Assembly: GCA_015075185.1 (NCBI GenBank)
Contig: JABTUW010000001.1
Location: 1,860,001-1,924,000, forward strand
Source: Anaerolineales bacterium
GTDB lineage: Bacteria; Chloroflexota; Anaerolineae; 4572-78; J111
DNA length: 64,000 bases
Direction: 5' to 3'
This document shows positions 24,714-33,952 of the stretch, piece by piece. Position 1 is the stretch's first letter. Each line of letters starts with the position of its first letter. The notes under the pieces were generated by a model. It worked only from the letters and a program-made list of their open reading frames with translations, did no database searches and was not told the origin of the DNA. The position numbers were made by a program, and so were the translations under genes.

Positions 24714-25499
24714 ATGACTAACAATCTCCTCCAAACCCTTAACCAGGCCCTCCAAACCCACATCCGCCCGGCGACGTTTCCGCTGGCGGTGCGGATGATC
24801 GCCGAGGGTGAGGCGCTGCCGGAACGGGCCAAGCGGCCCAAGCGCGATTTTGGCGAGGAAATGGCCATTTGCCAGGCGCTGGCCATGGTCCGTCACACGG
24901 GACGGGTCCTCGCCATGAACGGCGAGGATTTGTCCTGCCCGCTGGCCAAGGCGGTCTGGGGCTTTGAGCCGCTGCTGGGCTACTTTCTCAACGGCATGAC
25001 CTGCGCCGGCATCTACACCGAAACCCCGGCGGCGGGCGCCGTCACCGAGGCGGGGGTGGACAAGTGGGACTACCGGCAGTGGGCTTACGTGGCCGCCGCG
25101 CCGCTGTCGCGCTGCACCTTCGAGCCGCACGTGATTGTCATTTACGGCAACTCGGCCCAGGTGATGCGGCTGGTCACGGCCCGGCTGTGGAAAACGGGCG
25201 GGCGGATCGAGTCCAGCTTTTCGGGGCGGATTGACTGCGCCGACGCGGTCATCACCACCATGAAGACGGACGAGTGCCAGGTCATCCTGCCCTGCTACGG
25301 CGACCGCGTCTTTGCCCAGGCCGGCGACGGCGAGATGGCCTTTACCATCCCCTTCGGCAAGATCGAGATGGTTTTGGAAGGGCTGGCCGGGACGCACCAG
25401 GGCGGGATTCGCTACCCCATCCCCAAGTTTCTGAGCTACACCGGCGAGTTCCCGGAGCAGTACGTGAAGATGGAAGAGCTGTGGCAGGAAGGGGAATAA
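24714..25499 (+). CDS. DUF169 family protein
   Basis: 261 residues, full length for the DUF169 (COG2043) family. Recognisable parts: FPLAVRMIAEGEALPERAKRP, GEDLSCPLAKAVWGFEP and ILPCYGDRVFAQAGDGEMAFTIPFGK. Biochemical role unknown; several Cys residues in conserved spots suggest a metal or thiol function, which is speculation. It follows the HigA-like gene by 15 bp and is in line with the CoA-transferase/ligase genes, so it may have belonged to that operon before the GIY-YIG element arrived. Confidence 0.8.
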   Translation: MTNNLLQTLNQALQTHIRPATFPLAVRMIAEGEALPERAKRPKRDFGEEMAICQALAMVRHTGRVLAMNGEDLSCPLAKAVWGFEPLLGYFLNGMTCAGIYTETPAAGAVTEAGVDKWDYRQWAYVAAAPLSRCTFEPHVIVIYGNSAQVMRLVTARLWKTGGRIESSFSGRIDCADAVITTMKTDECQVILPCYGDRVFAQAGDGEMAFTIPFGKIEMVLEGLAGTHQGGIRYPIPKFLSYTGEFPEQYVKMEELWQEGE

Positions 25500-25512
25500 T
25501 TGTCAATAATCA

Positions 25513-26019
25513 ATGGTCAACAGTCAATTGTTAATGAGGTCCGAGGCTAAAGCCGTCGGTCTAAAAAAGCGAAGCCCTTACAGATTTGTTCCTAGCTCGG
25601 AGAGCTTGGCCCTCTCAGCACGGCGGCTTCAGCCCCGTGCCTCTTTTATCCTTCTCGTTATGTTTTTGTTAATCTTGACCGGCTGCCGGCGGGCCGGACA
25701 GAACGATTTAGCCGATATTGGGGTCAATGTGGCCGTTAATCCCAACCCGCCGCAGGTGGGCCAGGCGGCGGTGACGGTGACTCTCAGCGAGGCCGACGGC
25801 CAACCTATCACCGGGGCGAAGGTCGAGTTGGAAGGCAACATGACCCACGCCGGGATGGCCCCGACCCTGGCCCAGCCCAGCGAAGTGTCGCCGGGCCGTT
25901 ATGAAGCGCCGCTTGATTTCACCATGGCCGGCGATTGGTTTATCCTCGTCCGGGCCACCCTGCCCGATGGCCGCAAGCTGGAGCGCCAGGTAGATGTGCC
26001 GGGAGTGAAGGGGCAGTAA
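25513..26019 (+). CDS. Lipoprotein with FixH/YtkA-like domain
   Basis: 168 residues in the longest frame. Hydrophobic segment FILLVMFLLILTGC ends in a lipobox, so the mature protein (from Cys about 58) is an exterior lipoprotein. The domain has VAVNPNPPQVGQAAVTVTLSEADGQPITGAKVELEGNMTHAGM and GDWFILVRATLPDGRKLERQ, the YtkA/FixH pattern linked to copper or oxidase assembly. The first ~45 residues are encoded by a dispersed repeat (25535-25645), so the start is uncertain; no ribosome site was found for the internal Met at 25660. Confidence 0.65.
   Translation: MVNSQLLMRSEAKAVGLKKRSPYRFVPSSESLALSARRLQPRASFILLVMFLLILTGCRRAGQNDLADIGVNVAVNPNPPQVGQAAVTVTLSEADGQPITGAKVELEGNMTHAGMAPTLAQPSEVSPGRYEAPLDFTMAGDWFILVRATLPDGRKLERQVDVPGVKGQ
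25535..25645. repeat. Dispersed GAGGCTAAAGCC-type repeat
   Basis: GAGGCTAAAGCCGTCGG to GGCGGCTTCAGCCCCGTGCC; a relative of the 2317-2457 element. Preceded at 25499-25535 by a TCAATAATCAATGGTCAAC word repeat. Confidence 0.65.
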
Positions 26020-26029
26020 TCTAAAAATC

Positions 26030-26150
26030 GTATCCTTCGATACGCCCTTCGTTTCACTCAGGGCTACTCAGGATGCGATGTTATTCAGTTAATGGAGTGG
26101 GATAGCGTCCTGAGTAGGCTGAAGCGAAGCAGAAGCCGTATCGAAGGACG
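26030..26150. repeat. REPIN-like inverted pair of CTACTCAGG/ATCGAAGG repeat
   Basis: TATCCTTCGATACGC to CTACTCAGGATGCG, then GCGTCCTGAGTAGGC to TATCGAAGGACGCC, about 30 bp before the glycosidase start. Confidence 0.8.
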
Positions 26151-26184
26151 CCTTTTTCAAAAAACCAGCTTTTGGGGGAACTGT

Positions 26185-28869
26185 ATGCCACCTCAAACCG
26201 CCGAACACCGCCGCCTGGCCGACTCTGAGAAGCGGCACAGTGATTGGAAGAACTGGGGGCCGTATGTCAGCGAGCGGGCCTGGGGCACGGTGCGCGAGGA
26301 TTACAGCGCCAGCGGCGACGCCTGGGAGTACTTTACCCATGACCACGCCCGCAGCCGGGCTTACCGCTGGAATGAGGATGGGCTGGGTGGGATCTGCAAC
26401 CGCTTCCAGAATATCTGCCTGGCCGTGGCCCTCTGGAACGGGCGCGACCCCATCCTCAAAGAGCGCCTGTTTGGCCTGAGCGGTCCGGAAGGCAACCACG
26501 GCGAGGATGTCAAGGAGTATTATTTTTACCTCGACAACACCCCCACCCACTCCTACATGAAAATGCTCTACAAATATCCCCAGGTCGAGTACCCCTACGC
26601 CTGGCTGGTTGACGAGAACCGGCGGCGCGGGCACACCACCCCCGAATTTGAGTTGATTGACGCCCTGCACGACGCTTTCGTCGCCGGCCGCTACTTTGAC
26701 GTCTTCATTGAATACGCCAAGGCCGACCAGGAGGACATCCTGTGCCGCATCACCGCGGTCAATCGCGGGCCGGAGCCGGCCCCGCTCCACATTCTGCCGC
26801 ACCTGTGGTATCGCAACACCTGGTCGTGGGGGCATAACCCGGCCCGGCCGGAGCTGCGAGCGATTGACTTTGGTACCGTCCATGCCGAACACCGCCACCT
26901 CGGTGACCGCTGGTGGCACGTCAATGGCCTGGGGGCGTTGCAAAACTTACCCATGCAAGAGGCGGCTTTTCTGCTCTTTACCGAAAACGACACCAACACC
27001 GAGCGTCTTTTCAGCGCGCCCAACGCCAGCCCCTATGTCAAAGACGGCATTAACGAAGCAGTTGTGCATGGCCGGCTGGATCTCGTCAACCCGGCTCGGA
27101 CCGGTACGAAAGTCGCCGCTCATTTTCGGACAGTGGTGGCGCCGGGCGAAACGGCGGTGGTGCAGGTCCGCTTTACCAATATCCCCCTCGACACGCCTTT
27201 TGACGATTTTGGGCCGGTTTTTGCCCAGCGTATCCAGGAAGCCGACGAATTTTACGCCGCTGTCCAGGCCCCAACCCTGAGCGAGGATGAACGGCGTATC
27301 CAGCGCCAGGCCTTTGCCGGGCTGCTCTGGAGCAAGCAGTTCTATCATTACGGCGTGCAGCTCTGGCTGGACGGCGACCTGGCCAGCCCTCCCCCGCCGG
27401 CATCGCGCAAATATATCCGCAACATGGAGTGGTCCCACCTGTACAACCTCGATGTGCTGTCCATGCCCGACAAGTGGGAATATCCCTGGTATGCCGCCTG
27501 GGACCTGGCCTTTCACTGCATCCCGCTTGCCATGATTGACCCGGAACTGGCCAAGCGCCAGCTCATCCTGCTGCTGCGCGAGTGGTACATGCACCCCAAC
27601 GGCCAGGTTCCGGCCTATGAATGGACCTTTAGCGACGTCAACCCGCCGGTGCATGCCTGGGCCGCCTGGCGAGTCTACAAAATCACCCGCAACGTGACCG
27701 GCCAGGCCGACCTGACCTTTTTGGAGCGAGTCTTTCATAAGCTATTGCTCAATTTCACCTGGTGGGTCAACCGCAAGGATGCCGAGGGCAACAACATCTT
27801 CCAGGGCGGTTTTTTGGGGCTGGACAATATCGGCGTGTTCGACCGCAGCAAGCCGCTGCCCACCGGCGGCTTCATCGAGCAGGCCGACGGTACGGCCTGG
27901 ATGGGCATGTACTGCCTGAACATGCTGGCCATTGCCCTGGAGCTGGCCCGCCACGACCGGGCCTACGAGGACGTGGCGACCAAGTTTTTTGAGCACTTCA
28001 TCTACATTGCTAATGCTATCTCTAACCTGGGTGATGGCTTTAGCCTGTGGGATGAGGAGGACGGCTTTTTCTATGACGTGCTGCACCTGCCCAACGGCCG
28101 GCACGTCCCGCTCAAGATTCGCTCCCTGGTCGGCCTGATCCCTCTGTTTGCCGTTGAGACGCTGGAACCGGATCTGCTGGAAAAACTGCCCCGTTTCCGC
28201 CAGCGTATGGAGTGGTTTCTGGAATACCGGCCTAAACTGGTCCAGAATATCGCCTCGCTGACCGCCCCCGGCGAAGGGGGCCGCCGCCTGCTGGCCATCG
28301 CCGACCGGCCCAAGCTGGAGCTGATTTTGCCGCGCATGCTCGACCCGGCCCAATTTTTGTCGGATTACGGCCTGCGGGCGCTCTCCAAGCGGCACGCGAC
28401 GGAACCTTATTACTTTAACGCCAACGGCCAGGTCCATATCGTCAATTACGAACCGGCGGAGTCGAGCAGTGGCCTGTTTGGCGGCAACTCCAACTGGCGC
28501 GGGCCGATCTGGTTCCCGGTCAACTTTTTGATGGTCGAGTCGCTGCAAAAGTACCACCACTACTACGGCGAGTCGCTCAGGGTGGAACTGCCGCGCTACT
28601 CCGGGCGGTGGGTCAATTTGGACGAGGTTGCGACGGACCTGTCCCGCCGCTTAATGAGCATTTTCCGGCGCGACGAAGCCAACGGCAATCGGCGGCCGGT
28701 CTTCGGTGGGGTTGACCTGTTCCAGACCGGCCCGCACTGGCGCGACTACCTGCCCTTTTACGAATATTTCCACGGGGACAACGGGGCCGGCCTGGGGGCC
28801 AGCCACCAGACCGGCTGGACGGCGCTGGTGGCGAAGTTAATTCAGCAGAGCGGGGGACAAGAAGCATGA
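26185..28869 (+). CDS. GH63-like (MGH1-type) glucosidase
   Basis: 894 residues. An (alpha/alpha)6-barrel glycosidase related to GH63/mannosylglycerate hydrolases. Regions recognised: [21 protein letters not shown] near the start, [30 protein letters not shown] in the middle, [21 protein letters not shown], then [13 protein letters not shown] and [15 protein letters not shown] near the end. These hold the Asp and Glu that would act as general acid and base. No signal peptide, so cytosolic. Start at ATG 26185 (GGGGGAA upstream); the longer frame lies in the repeat. Substrate unknown, possibly glucosylglycerate or similar solutes. Confidence 0.85.
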   Translation: MPPQTAEHRRLADSEKRHSDWKNWGPYVSERAWGTVREDYSASGDAWEYFTHDHARSRAYRWNEDGLGGICNRFQNICLAVALWNGRDPILKERLFGLSGPEGNHGEDVKEYYFYLDNTPTHSYMKMLYKYPQVEYPYAWLVDENRRRGHTTPEFELIDALHDAFVAGRYFDVFIEYAKADQEDILCRITAVNRGPEPAPLHILPHLWYRNTWSWGHNPARPELRAIDFGTVHAEHRHLGDRWWHVNGLGALQNLPMQEAAFLLFTENDTNTERLFSAPNASPYVKDGINEAVVHGRLDLVNPARTGTKVAAHFRTVVAPGETAVVQVRFTNIPLDTPFDDFGPVFAQRIQEADEFYAAVQAPTLSEDERRIQRQAFAGLLWSKQFYHYGVQLWLDGDLASPPPPASRKYIRNMEWSHLYNLDVLSMPDKWEYPWYAAWDLAFHCIPLAMIDPELAKRQLILLLREWYMHPNGQVPAYEWTFSDVNPPVHAWAAWRVYKITRNVTGQADLTFLERVFHKLLLNFTWWVNRKDAEGNNIFQGGFLGLDNIGVFDRSKPLPTGGFIEQADGTAWMGMYCLNMLAIALELARHDRAYEDVATKFFEHFIYIANAISNLGDGFSLWDEEDGFFYDVLHLPNGRHVPLKIRSLVGLIPLFAVETLEPDLLEKLPRFRQRMEWFLEYRPKLVQNIASLTAPGEGGRRLLAIADRPKLELILPRMLDPAQFLSDYGLRALSKRHATEPYYFNANGQVHIVNYEPAESSSGLFGGNSNWRGPIWFPVNFLMVESLQKYHHYYGESLRVELPRYSGRWVNLDEVATDLSRRLMSIFRRDEANGNRRPVFGGVDLFQTGPHWRDYLPFYEYFHGDNGAGLGASHQTGWTALVAKLIQQSGGQEA

Positions 28870-28907
28870 GGCGTGGCTGTCTGCTGTCGGCGGTCAGCGG
28901 TCGTCTT

Positions 28908-29942
28908 TTACGCGCTCAACCGCTGTTTCTCGCGGTCGTCGGGCCGGGGCACTCGTTTGAGCACGGTCAGATCGCTTTTGGTTAAGTGATTGGATCGGGC
29001 TGCGGGTACCTGAGGAACAGCTTTGGCGGCTGCGGCGGAGCGTCTGGTCTCACTATCCGCTAGTCTTATCTTCGGTTTGGCCACAACCTCCGGGGTCTCG
29101 CTGCCGCTCATCGGCACCTCAAGCTCAACCTGGGCGTCGGTTCGCTCGTCCTGCTCCAGGCGCAGCCGCTGGACGTTCCCCACATCCACCCCGTCAACCG
29201 AGGCCAGCATTTGATCAAGGATGACGTTTGAGATTTCGGGGAATTGCTGCCGGAGTTGATTGGCGTACCTGGTCAGCCATTGGCTGTCAATCTGCCGCCC
29301 CTGCATGCGTTTGATCGCGTTAATAATGGCGTCGGGGATGACCCGCCCGGTCAGGGTGATGGGCTGGCTCGTGTTTAAGACAACTCCGACGGAAGGCAGG
29401 CTCTTTTCCAATTCATTTTTAACCCCGGCCAGGAGGGTATTATAACGCTCCGTGCCCGGAGCCAGCGCAAGCACGCCATCCAGGGACGTCGCTCCTGCGG
29501 CCAGCGGCTTATTTTTCTCCAAGGCAGCCACTTGATTCACCAACGCTTCGCGCATTTTGACTTCAACCTGCTTGCGGCGCTCAGCATCGCTAATCTGCAC
29601 CAGTTGCGCCAGTTTGGCCCTATTCCCGCCCGCCGCTCGCACCAGGTCAAAACTGGACCACAGGTCAAGCGTCAAGTCATTGGGCACGCCGTAAGCAAAA
29701 ATGCCCGGCACGGTTACTTCCAGGGGGTGCTCCCGCACTTCCAGGGTTCGCACAATCTGCTCCAGGCCTGGAACGACAAAGACCATGCCCGGCCCGGTGA
29801 CGCGGTTAAAGCGTCCGAGCCGGTAAACCACCAGACGCCTCTCCTCGGGCACTATCTGTACCATTGCCATGAACAGCTTGATAAAAACTACAAGCAGCAC
29901 GATGGCGCCAATAATTCCGAGGATGACCCAAAAAGTTCCCAT
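28908..29942 (-). CDS. SPFH (band 7/stomatin-like) membrane protein
   Basis: 344 residues. One N-terminal helix ([19 protein letters not shown]), then the SPFH start [29 protein letters not shown], followed by coiled and charged sequence. SPFH proteins make membrane microdomains or cages and often partner a protease or NTPase. There is no NfeD partner; instead the gene starts 3 bp behind a STAND-like NTPase gene and ends the operon. The C-terminal ~60 residues are basic and disordered-looking ([15 protein letters not shown]). The part after the SPFH head differs from standard slipins. Confidence 0.75.
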   Translation of the reverse strand: MGTFWVILGIIGAIVLLVVFIKLFMAMVQIVPEERRLVVYRLGRFNRVTGPGMVFVVPGLEQIVRTLEVREHPLEVTVPGIFAYGVPNDLTLDLWSSFDLVRAAGGNRAKLAQLVQISDAERRKQVEVKMREALVNQVAALEKNKPLAAGATSLDGVLALAPGTERYNTLLAGVKNELEKSLPSVGVVLNTSQPITLTGRVIPDAIINAIKRMQGRQIDSQWLTRYANQLRQQFPEISNVILDQMLASVDGVDVGNVQRLRLEQDERTDAQVELEVPMSGSETPEVVAKPKIRLADSETRRSAAAAKAVPQVPAARSNHLTKSDLTVLKRVPRPDDREKQRLSA

Positions 29943-29945
29943 ACC

Positions 29946-30971
29946 TTATAACTCCTGTTCTACATGCTCGCTGAGGTATTGGCTCAACAGCGGGCTAAAC
30001 AGCTTTTGCCCGTCGGCAGTCAGCACCCCCCGGCGCACCAGGTGGTCCACCAGGTCCTGATCCTCGTCGGCAACCGCCTCGCGGGCCACCCGGGCCAATA
30101 CCTGCTGCTCTTCTTCGTGCAGGCCGCGCAAAATGCGCTGGCACTCCTGCTGCACGTCCGGCTGCGCCGCCAGGTAAGTGACCGGGTTGACCCCCGCCAT
30201 CCCCTGGGAAACCCAGGTATCGAAGACGATTTTCAGCAGCCGGGCGTGTCCCCCGGCCAACTGGCGAATCTCGGCCAAATCTCGCTCCCGCAGCGGGCTA
30301 CCCTCCCCTTCGTTCAAGTGCCTGAGCATCTGGTAGGCGTCTTCGGGGCTGTACGGTTCCAGAGCATAGATATGGTGGCGAAAGAGGTCATAAAATTTTG
30401 ACTCTTCTTCCAGGTTATGGCTTCGCCCCAGCACGTGGGGTAGGCGCTTGGTAAAAATCAGGTAGCTGAGAGCCTCGCGATTGCCTTCGCTGCGCAGGCC
30501 GTTCAGCCGTTCCAGCATCGCCAGCGGTCCGGTTTCCAAAGCCGCATCAAAATCGTCCAGCACAAACATCACCTGGTGCCCCAGGTCCTGGCACAGCCAT
30601 TCCAGGCGGGAGCGCAGCAGGTTCAGGATGCGTTCTTCTTCGGAAATCGGAATGATTTTCGACGCGTCGGGAGGCGGTGAGAGAGCCTCGCTCGCCTGGT
30701 TGAGCGCATCCAGCATAATTTTCCACAGGCTAAGCGGCGTCTCTTCCCAGTAGGTTGTGTCTACTACCGGAAAATGCAGCCGGGTTACATCTTGCTTCAG
30801 TTGGGGCGCATGCTCGTCAATCTCGCGCAAGAAGTTGACAATATTGGATTTGCCACTCCCGGCCAACCCGACAAAGGCCAGTGATTCGCCGCGCCGGGCA
30901 AAGCGGATAATTAGCTCAATCTCATTCCGACGAAAAGTGTCTTGATAACGGCGAGTAGCATTGGTTGGCAT
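29946..30971 (-). CDS. AAA/STAND-type NTPase with C-terminal winged-helix-like region
   Basis: About 341 residues from the ATG at 30971 (GGAG upstream); a TTG at 31010 would add 13. Walker A is FVGLAGSGKSN, Walker B is VMFVLDDFDAA, and a sensor-like TKRLPHVLGR follows. After the NTPase core comes a helical segment ending LVRRGVLTADGQKLFSPLLSQYLSE, similar to the small winged helix of AAA_16/Orc-type ATPases. It probably works as a switch or remodeller together with the SPFH protein 3 bp downstream. No effector domain is fused. It has its own promoter. Confidence 0.7.
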   Translation of the reverse strand: MPTNATRRYQDTFRRNEIELIIRFARRGESLAFVGLAGSGKSNIVNFLREIDEHAPQLKQDVTRLHFPVVDTTYWEETPLSLWKIMLDALNQASEALSPPPDASKIIPISEEERILNLLRSRLEWLCQDLGHQVMFVLDDFDAALETGPLAMLERLNGLRSEGNREALSYLIFTKRLPHVLGRSHNLEEESKFYDLFRHHIYALEPYSPEDAYQMLRHLNEGEGSPLRERDLAEIRQLAGGHARLLKIVFDTWVSQGMAGVNPVTYLAAQPDVQQECQRILRGLHEEEQQVLARVAREAVADEDQDLVDHLVRRGVLTADGQKLFSPLLSQYLSEHVEQEL

Positions 30972-31065
30972 GCAAGCGTTGGCTCCGTTAGGATATTTAT
31001 CAATAAACAAGCGGATAGGTGAAGGGGAAAAGTAACTAACTTTAAGGGGTAGGGTTTGTTGTTAA

Positions 31066-31094
31066 CTTATACAATATAAACATCGCGGTGTCAA
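31066..31094 (-). promoter_or_regulatory. Promoter for the NTPase-SPFH operon
   Basis: Minus strand TTGACA (31089-31094), 17 bp, TATAAG (31066-31071). Confidence 0.8.
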
Positions 31095-31229
31095 GCAGAG
31101 GTTAAATTCAAAAATGCTTAAGCTCATCGGCCTAAATAAAACCAAAAATTGTTCAGAACGGCAGGGACGACCCTGGCGGTCGTCTAGGCAGGGCAGGCGT
31201 ATACCTACCGGGTTTCATTGAGTGACTGG

Positions 31230-31270
31230 AAATATAAAAGGCGGGAGGATAGCCCCCGCCTTTTATATTT
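31230..31270 (-). terminator. Strong terminator hairpin after the TraR/DksA gene
   Basis: 16-base arms (AAATATAAAAGGCGGG and complement) around a 9-base loop; A/T-rich outer arms make it usable from either strand. A smaller hairpin, GACGACC/GGTCGTC, lies at 31166-31184. Confidence 0.85.
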
Positions 31271-31295
31271 CAATTGACTAATCTCAAAGGTGAGA

Positions 31296-31652
31296 TTATG
31301 AAGACGAAGCTCGCGCCAGACGTTCCGTCTCGCGTTTGCAATCAATACAGAGGGTGGTTTCCGGGAAAATTTCCAATCGCTCTGGGTCAATCGGTTTGCC
31401 GCATCTTTCGCAAATACCGTAGCCGCGTTCTTGAGCTTGCTTGATGGCGTGATCTATGTCTTCCAACTTGCGCTCTAGCGACAGGATGAGCGAATACATT
31501 TTGTCTCGCTCGATCAACTCGGAGGCCACCTCGTCAACATCCTCAATCTCCACTTCGGCCCGGAGCTCTCGACGCAAATTTTCCAGTTCAGACAGAGTAT
31601 GTTCGCGTTCCTGCTTGAGCAACGCCAGTTGTGTTTTGGTAACCTTTTTACT
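31296..31652 (-). CDS. TraR/DksA-type zinc-finger protein
   Basis: 118 residues. N-terminal coiled-coil helices (ALLKQEREHTLSELENLRRELRAE, DKMYSLILSLERKLEDIDHAI) followed by a four-Cys zinc finger: CERCGKPIDPERLEIFPETTLCIDC. This is the DksA/TraR architecture, which reaches into the RNA polymerase secondary channel and tunes promoters, often with ppGpp. The ATG at 31652 has AAGGAG 10 bases upstream, and a perfect 13-bp inverted repeat ends next to that ribosome site, suggesting translational or operator control. Confidence 0.88.
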   Translation of the reverse strand, partial: SKKVTKTQLALLKQEREHTLSELENLRRELRAEVEIEDVDEVASELIERDKMYSLILSLERKLEDIDHAIKQAQERGYGICERCGKPIDPERLEIFPETTLCIDCKRETERLARASSS

Positions 31653-31669
31653 CATTGCTGCCTTGCTCC

Positions 31670-31698
31670 TTTTTAGATGACGGCGCGTCATCTAAAAA
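31670..31698. promoter_or_regulatory. Perfect 13-bp inverted repeat next to the dksA-like ribosome site
   Basis: Arms TTTTTAGATGACG and complement around GCG. On the minus strand the downstream arm runs straight into AAAAAGGAGC, the ribosome site. It is either an RNA hairpin controlling translation or a dimer operator. No T-run follows in the reading direction, so it is not a standard terminator. Confidence 0.7.
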
Positions 31699-31874
31699 TG
31701 GGGAAAATCCAAGTATCTTCTAAAGCATTCTCACCTAAGACATCTTATCTGGTATCGCCTTTGATACCCTGGTTAAAAATTTTCATAAATAGAGAAAGCG
31801 CCGAATTTGGGGCTGAGTTATACCACAATTAACCATAAATGCAAATAACATAAACCCATTTGCGAAGCTTTGGC

Positions 31875-33095
31875 CTAAAACCAGTCACCGGCTTGAATAT
31901 AAACCGGGCTATCAGCGACGGCTTTATCCAGCCAGGAGCAGGTATCTTCATTGCCCTGCAGCCGGCCCAGGCGGCGGGCGTCTTGGGCGGTGAGATAGCC
32001 GCACAGAATCTGGGTCATTGTGCCGATGTCGGTTTCGACGTGAGGCTTACGGCCGTCGGCGGAGCGAGTTTCGGCCCGGCCGTCAACGAGACGGAAGAGC
32101 AGCGGCTCTTCATTGGTGGGGATCAGCGGGTCACTGACCCGAATCACACGCTCGCCCGACATATGCCGGGCATAAAAGCGTTTGGTCAGGGCCATGGATA
32201 AATTGATGATCCGCGCTACCGGGCCGGGGGTAACATGACACAGGTCATAGAAGATATAGCTGCGATGTTGAGCGTCTTCGGCTTTGGGCTGGCGCAGGCT
32301 GTGGCGGAGGGGCGTGTCGGGTGGAGCCAGATACTCGATCACATCTGCCTCATTCTGAGCGGCCAGGTAGCCGATCAAGCCGCGATAAGCCTTATCTTCG
32401 GCGGCAAAAAATTCTTTGAGCTGCAGCACCCGCTCACCGGTTTTGGTGAACTGGATCTCGCAGGCGTAATATCCCTCAATCGTACCATCATTGTCAAAGA
32501 CCATGATGTTGGGCCAGCGGGCAATAATTTTGTCCCACCATTCGTTGCTGCGCGTAAACCAGCCGTTGTGCCAGGTCAATTGGCCTTTATACATCACCCG
32601 CATCATCGGTAAATCCGCGGGGGTGAAGGGTCGAACTTGATGCCCCTCGGAAAAAACAGTTAAATTGTGAGGATTGACGCGATAGGCGTGCAGGTCGCCG
32701 ATAGGGCCATAGCCGAACTGGCGATAATATTTATGGGAGTGCGGGAAAAGGACCGACATCGCCCGGCCCTCGGCCACCATGCGGACAATGGAAAAATCCA
32801 TCATCTTACCGGCTACACCTTTGCGTTGAAACTGGGGCAAAACCGCTACCCCGGTAACGGCCCCCACACTGATCGGCACGCCGCTCAGCCACATTTGGGC
32901 CGGAAAGACGGCTACGCTGCCGATGACTTCACCCTGGTACTCGGCCACAATGATGTTCGAGGAGTTATAACGGGGGTTATCTTGCAGATCGGCCAGGCTC
33001 TCCGCTTCATTACCCCCGTAACTTGTCGCGCGGACGTAGGCCACCTTTTCCAATTCATCGGGCAGAATGGGTCTCACCGTGACAGAGTCGAGCAT
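31875..33095 (-). CDS. Eis-like GNAT acetyltransferase with SCP2-like domain
   Basis: 406 residues. N-terminal GNAT domain with the acetyl-CoA loop VTGVAVLPQFQRKGVAGKMM (about 78-97), a second GNAT-like part (HQVRPFTPADLPMM onward) and a C-terminal SCP2-type domain ending with the carboxylate, as in Eis. Eis proteins acetylate amines on aminoglycosides or proteins in the cytosol; the natural substrate here is unknown. A LOG-like gene lies 42 bp upstream on the same strand. Confidence 0.85.
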   Translation of the reverse strand: MLDSVTVRPILPDELEKVAYVRATSYGGNEAESLADLQDNPRYNSSNIIVAEYQGEVIGSVAVFPAQMWLSGVPISVGAVTGVAVLPQFQRKGVAGKMMDFSIVRMVAEGRAMSVLFPHSHKYYRQFGYGPIGDLHAYRVNPHNLTVFSEGHQVRPFTPADLPMMRVMYKGQLTWHNGWFTRSNEWWDKIIARWPNIMVFDNDGTIEGYYACEIQFTKTGERVLQLKEFFAAEDKAYRGLIGYLAAQNEADVIEYLAPPDTPLRHSLRQPKAEDAQHRSYIFYDLCHVTPGPVARIINLSMALTKRFYARHMSGERVIRVSDPLIPTNEEPLLFRLVDGRAETRSADGRKPHVETDIGTMTQILCGYLTAQDARRLGRLQGNEDTCSWLDKAVADSPVYIQAGDWF

Positions 33096-33137
33096 GGTTG
33101 TTTCCTTGCCGGAGCAGAGCGCTCCCTGGGTATTTTC

Positions 33138-33686
33138 TTACGATAAATAGCCAATCATCTTTTTGACCGCCTCGTCGGCGGTACGGGCCACCGTAATGAG
33201 GGCTTGGTGATCAGGACGAACATAACCGCTGTCAGTAAAGGCAGCCAGCGTCCGCTGCCAGAGGCCGCCGACGGTAATGATGGGACGAGGGGCAATCTCG
33301 CCCGTTTGCACAAAGCTCCAAATCAAAGCCAATTCCGAGAGCGTGCCAATACCGCCGGGCATCACGATTGCTCCATCGCAATAATCCACCAGGTAAAGCA
33401 GGCGTTCCCGCAGGGTCTGATGCCTGATTTGCTCTTTGACCCACTGATTAGGAGGCATTGGGCGATACTGTTCAATTTGAGAGCAGGTCACGCCAATCAC
33501 ATGCCCATCCGCTTCGCACGCGCCCTGGCTGGCCCCGGCCATAACCCCGGAGTAGCTGCCGGTTTGAACCACAAAACCGGCCTGGGCCAGCAAGCGGCCT
33601 AGGGTTCGCGCCGCTTCATAATCGGCAGAGCCAGGCCGGGGAGCGCTGCTGCCAAAAACGCTGATGACTTTCTGGTTACTTGACAT
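33138..33686 (-). CDS. LOG-family protein (TIGR00730 Rossmann fold)
   Basis: 182 residues. Family signature PGGIGTLSELALIW (about 109-122), preceded by a nucleotide-binding start SVFGSSAPRPGS. Homologues remove ribose-5-phosphate from cytokinin-type or other nucleoside monophosphates, releasing the base. The cytosolic role in this organism is unknown. Confidence 0.85.
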   Translation of the reverse strand: MSSNQKVISVFGSSAPRPGSADYEAARTLGRLLAQAGFVVQTGSYSGVMAGASQGACEADGHVIGVTCSQIEQYRPMPPNQWVKEQIRHQTLRERLLYLVDYCDGAIVMPGGIGTLSELALIWSFVQTGEIAPRPIITVGGLWQRTLAAFTDSGYVRPDHQALITVARTADEAVKKMIGYLS

Positions 33687-33709
33687 TTTGATAATCAGTA
33701 TCTCTCAAA

Positions 33710-33775
33710 ATGACCGCCGACTGCCGACGGCAGACCGCTAAAGGTAGCTCTTAGCGGTCAGTGGTCAGTCAATGT
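33710..33775. repeat. GACCGCCGACTGCC word repeat
   Basis: TGACCGCCGACTGCCGACGG followed by GTAGCTCTTAGCGGTCAGTGG: inverted words of the GGTCAGCGGTC family. Relatives at 1239-1275, 28872-28915, 54808-54875 and 63338-63375. Confidence 0.65.
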
Positions 33776-33787
33776 CATAAAGTTAAG

Positions 33788-33915
33788 CGGAAAGCACCCT
33801 GAGTAGCGCGAAACGGAGTGGAGCGCATATCGAAGGGTGCGGCTTGGCGAGATCTACGCCACTCTGTCGCACCCCTCGATACGGTTTCGCTTCACTCAAC
33901 CTACTCGGGATGCTC
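33788..33915. repeat. REPIN-like inverted pair of CTACTCAGG/ATCGAAGG repeat
   Basis: AGCACCCTGAGTAGCGCG to TATCGAAGGGTGC, then GCACCCCTCGATACGG to CCTACTCGGGATGC, in the gap before the pheA stop. Confidence 0.8.
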
Positions 33916-33952
33916 CTTAACTTAAGGACATTAAGGTACTCAGCCGTCGTAA

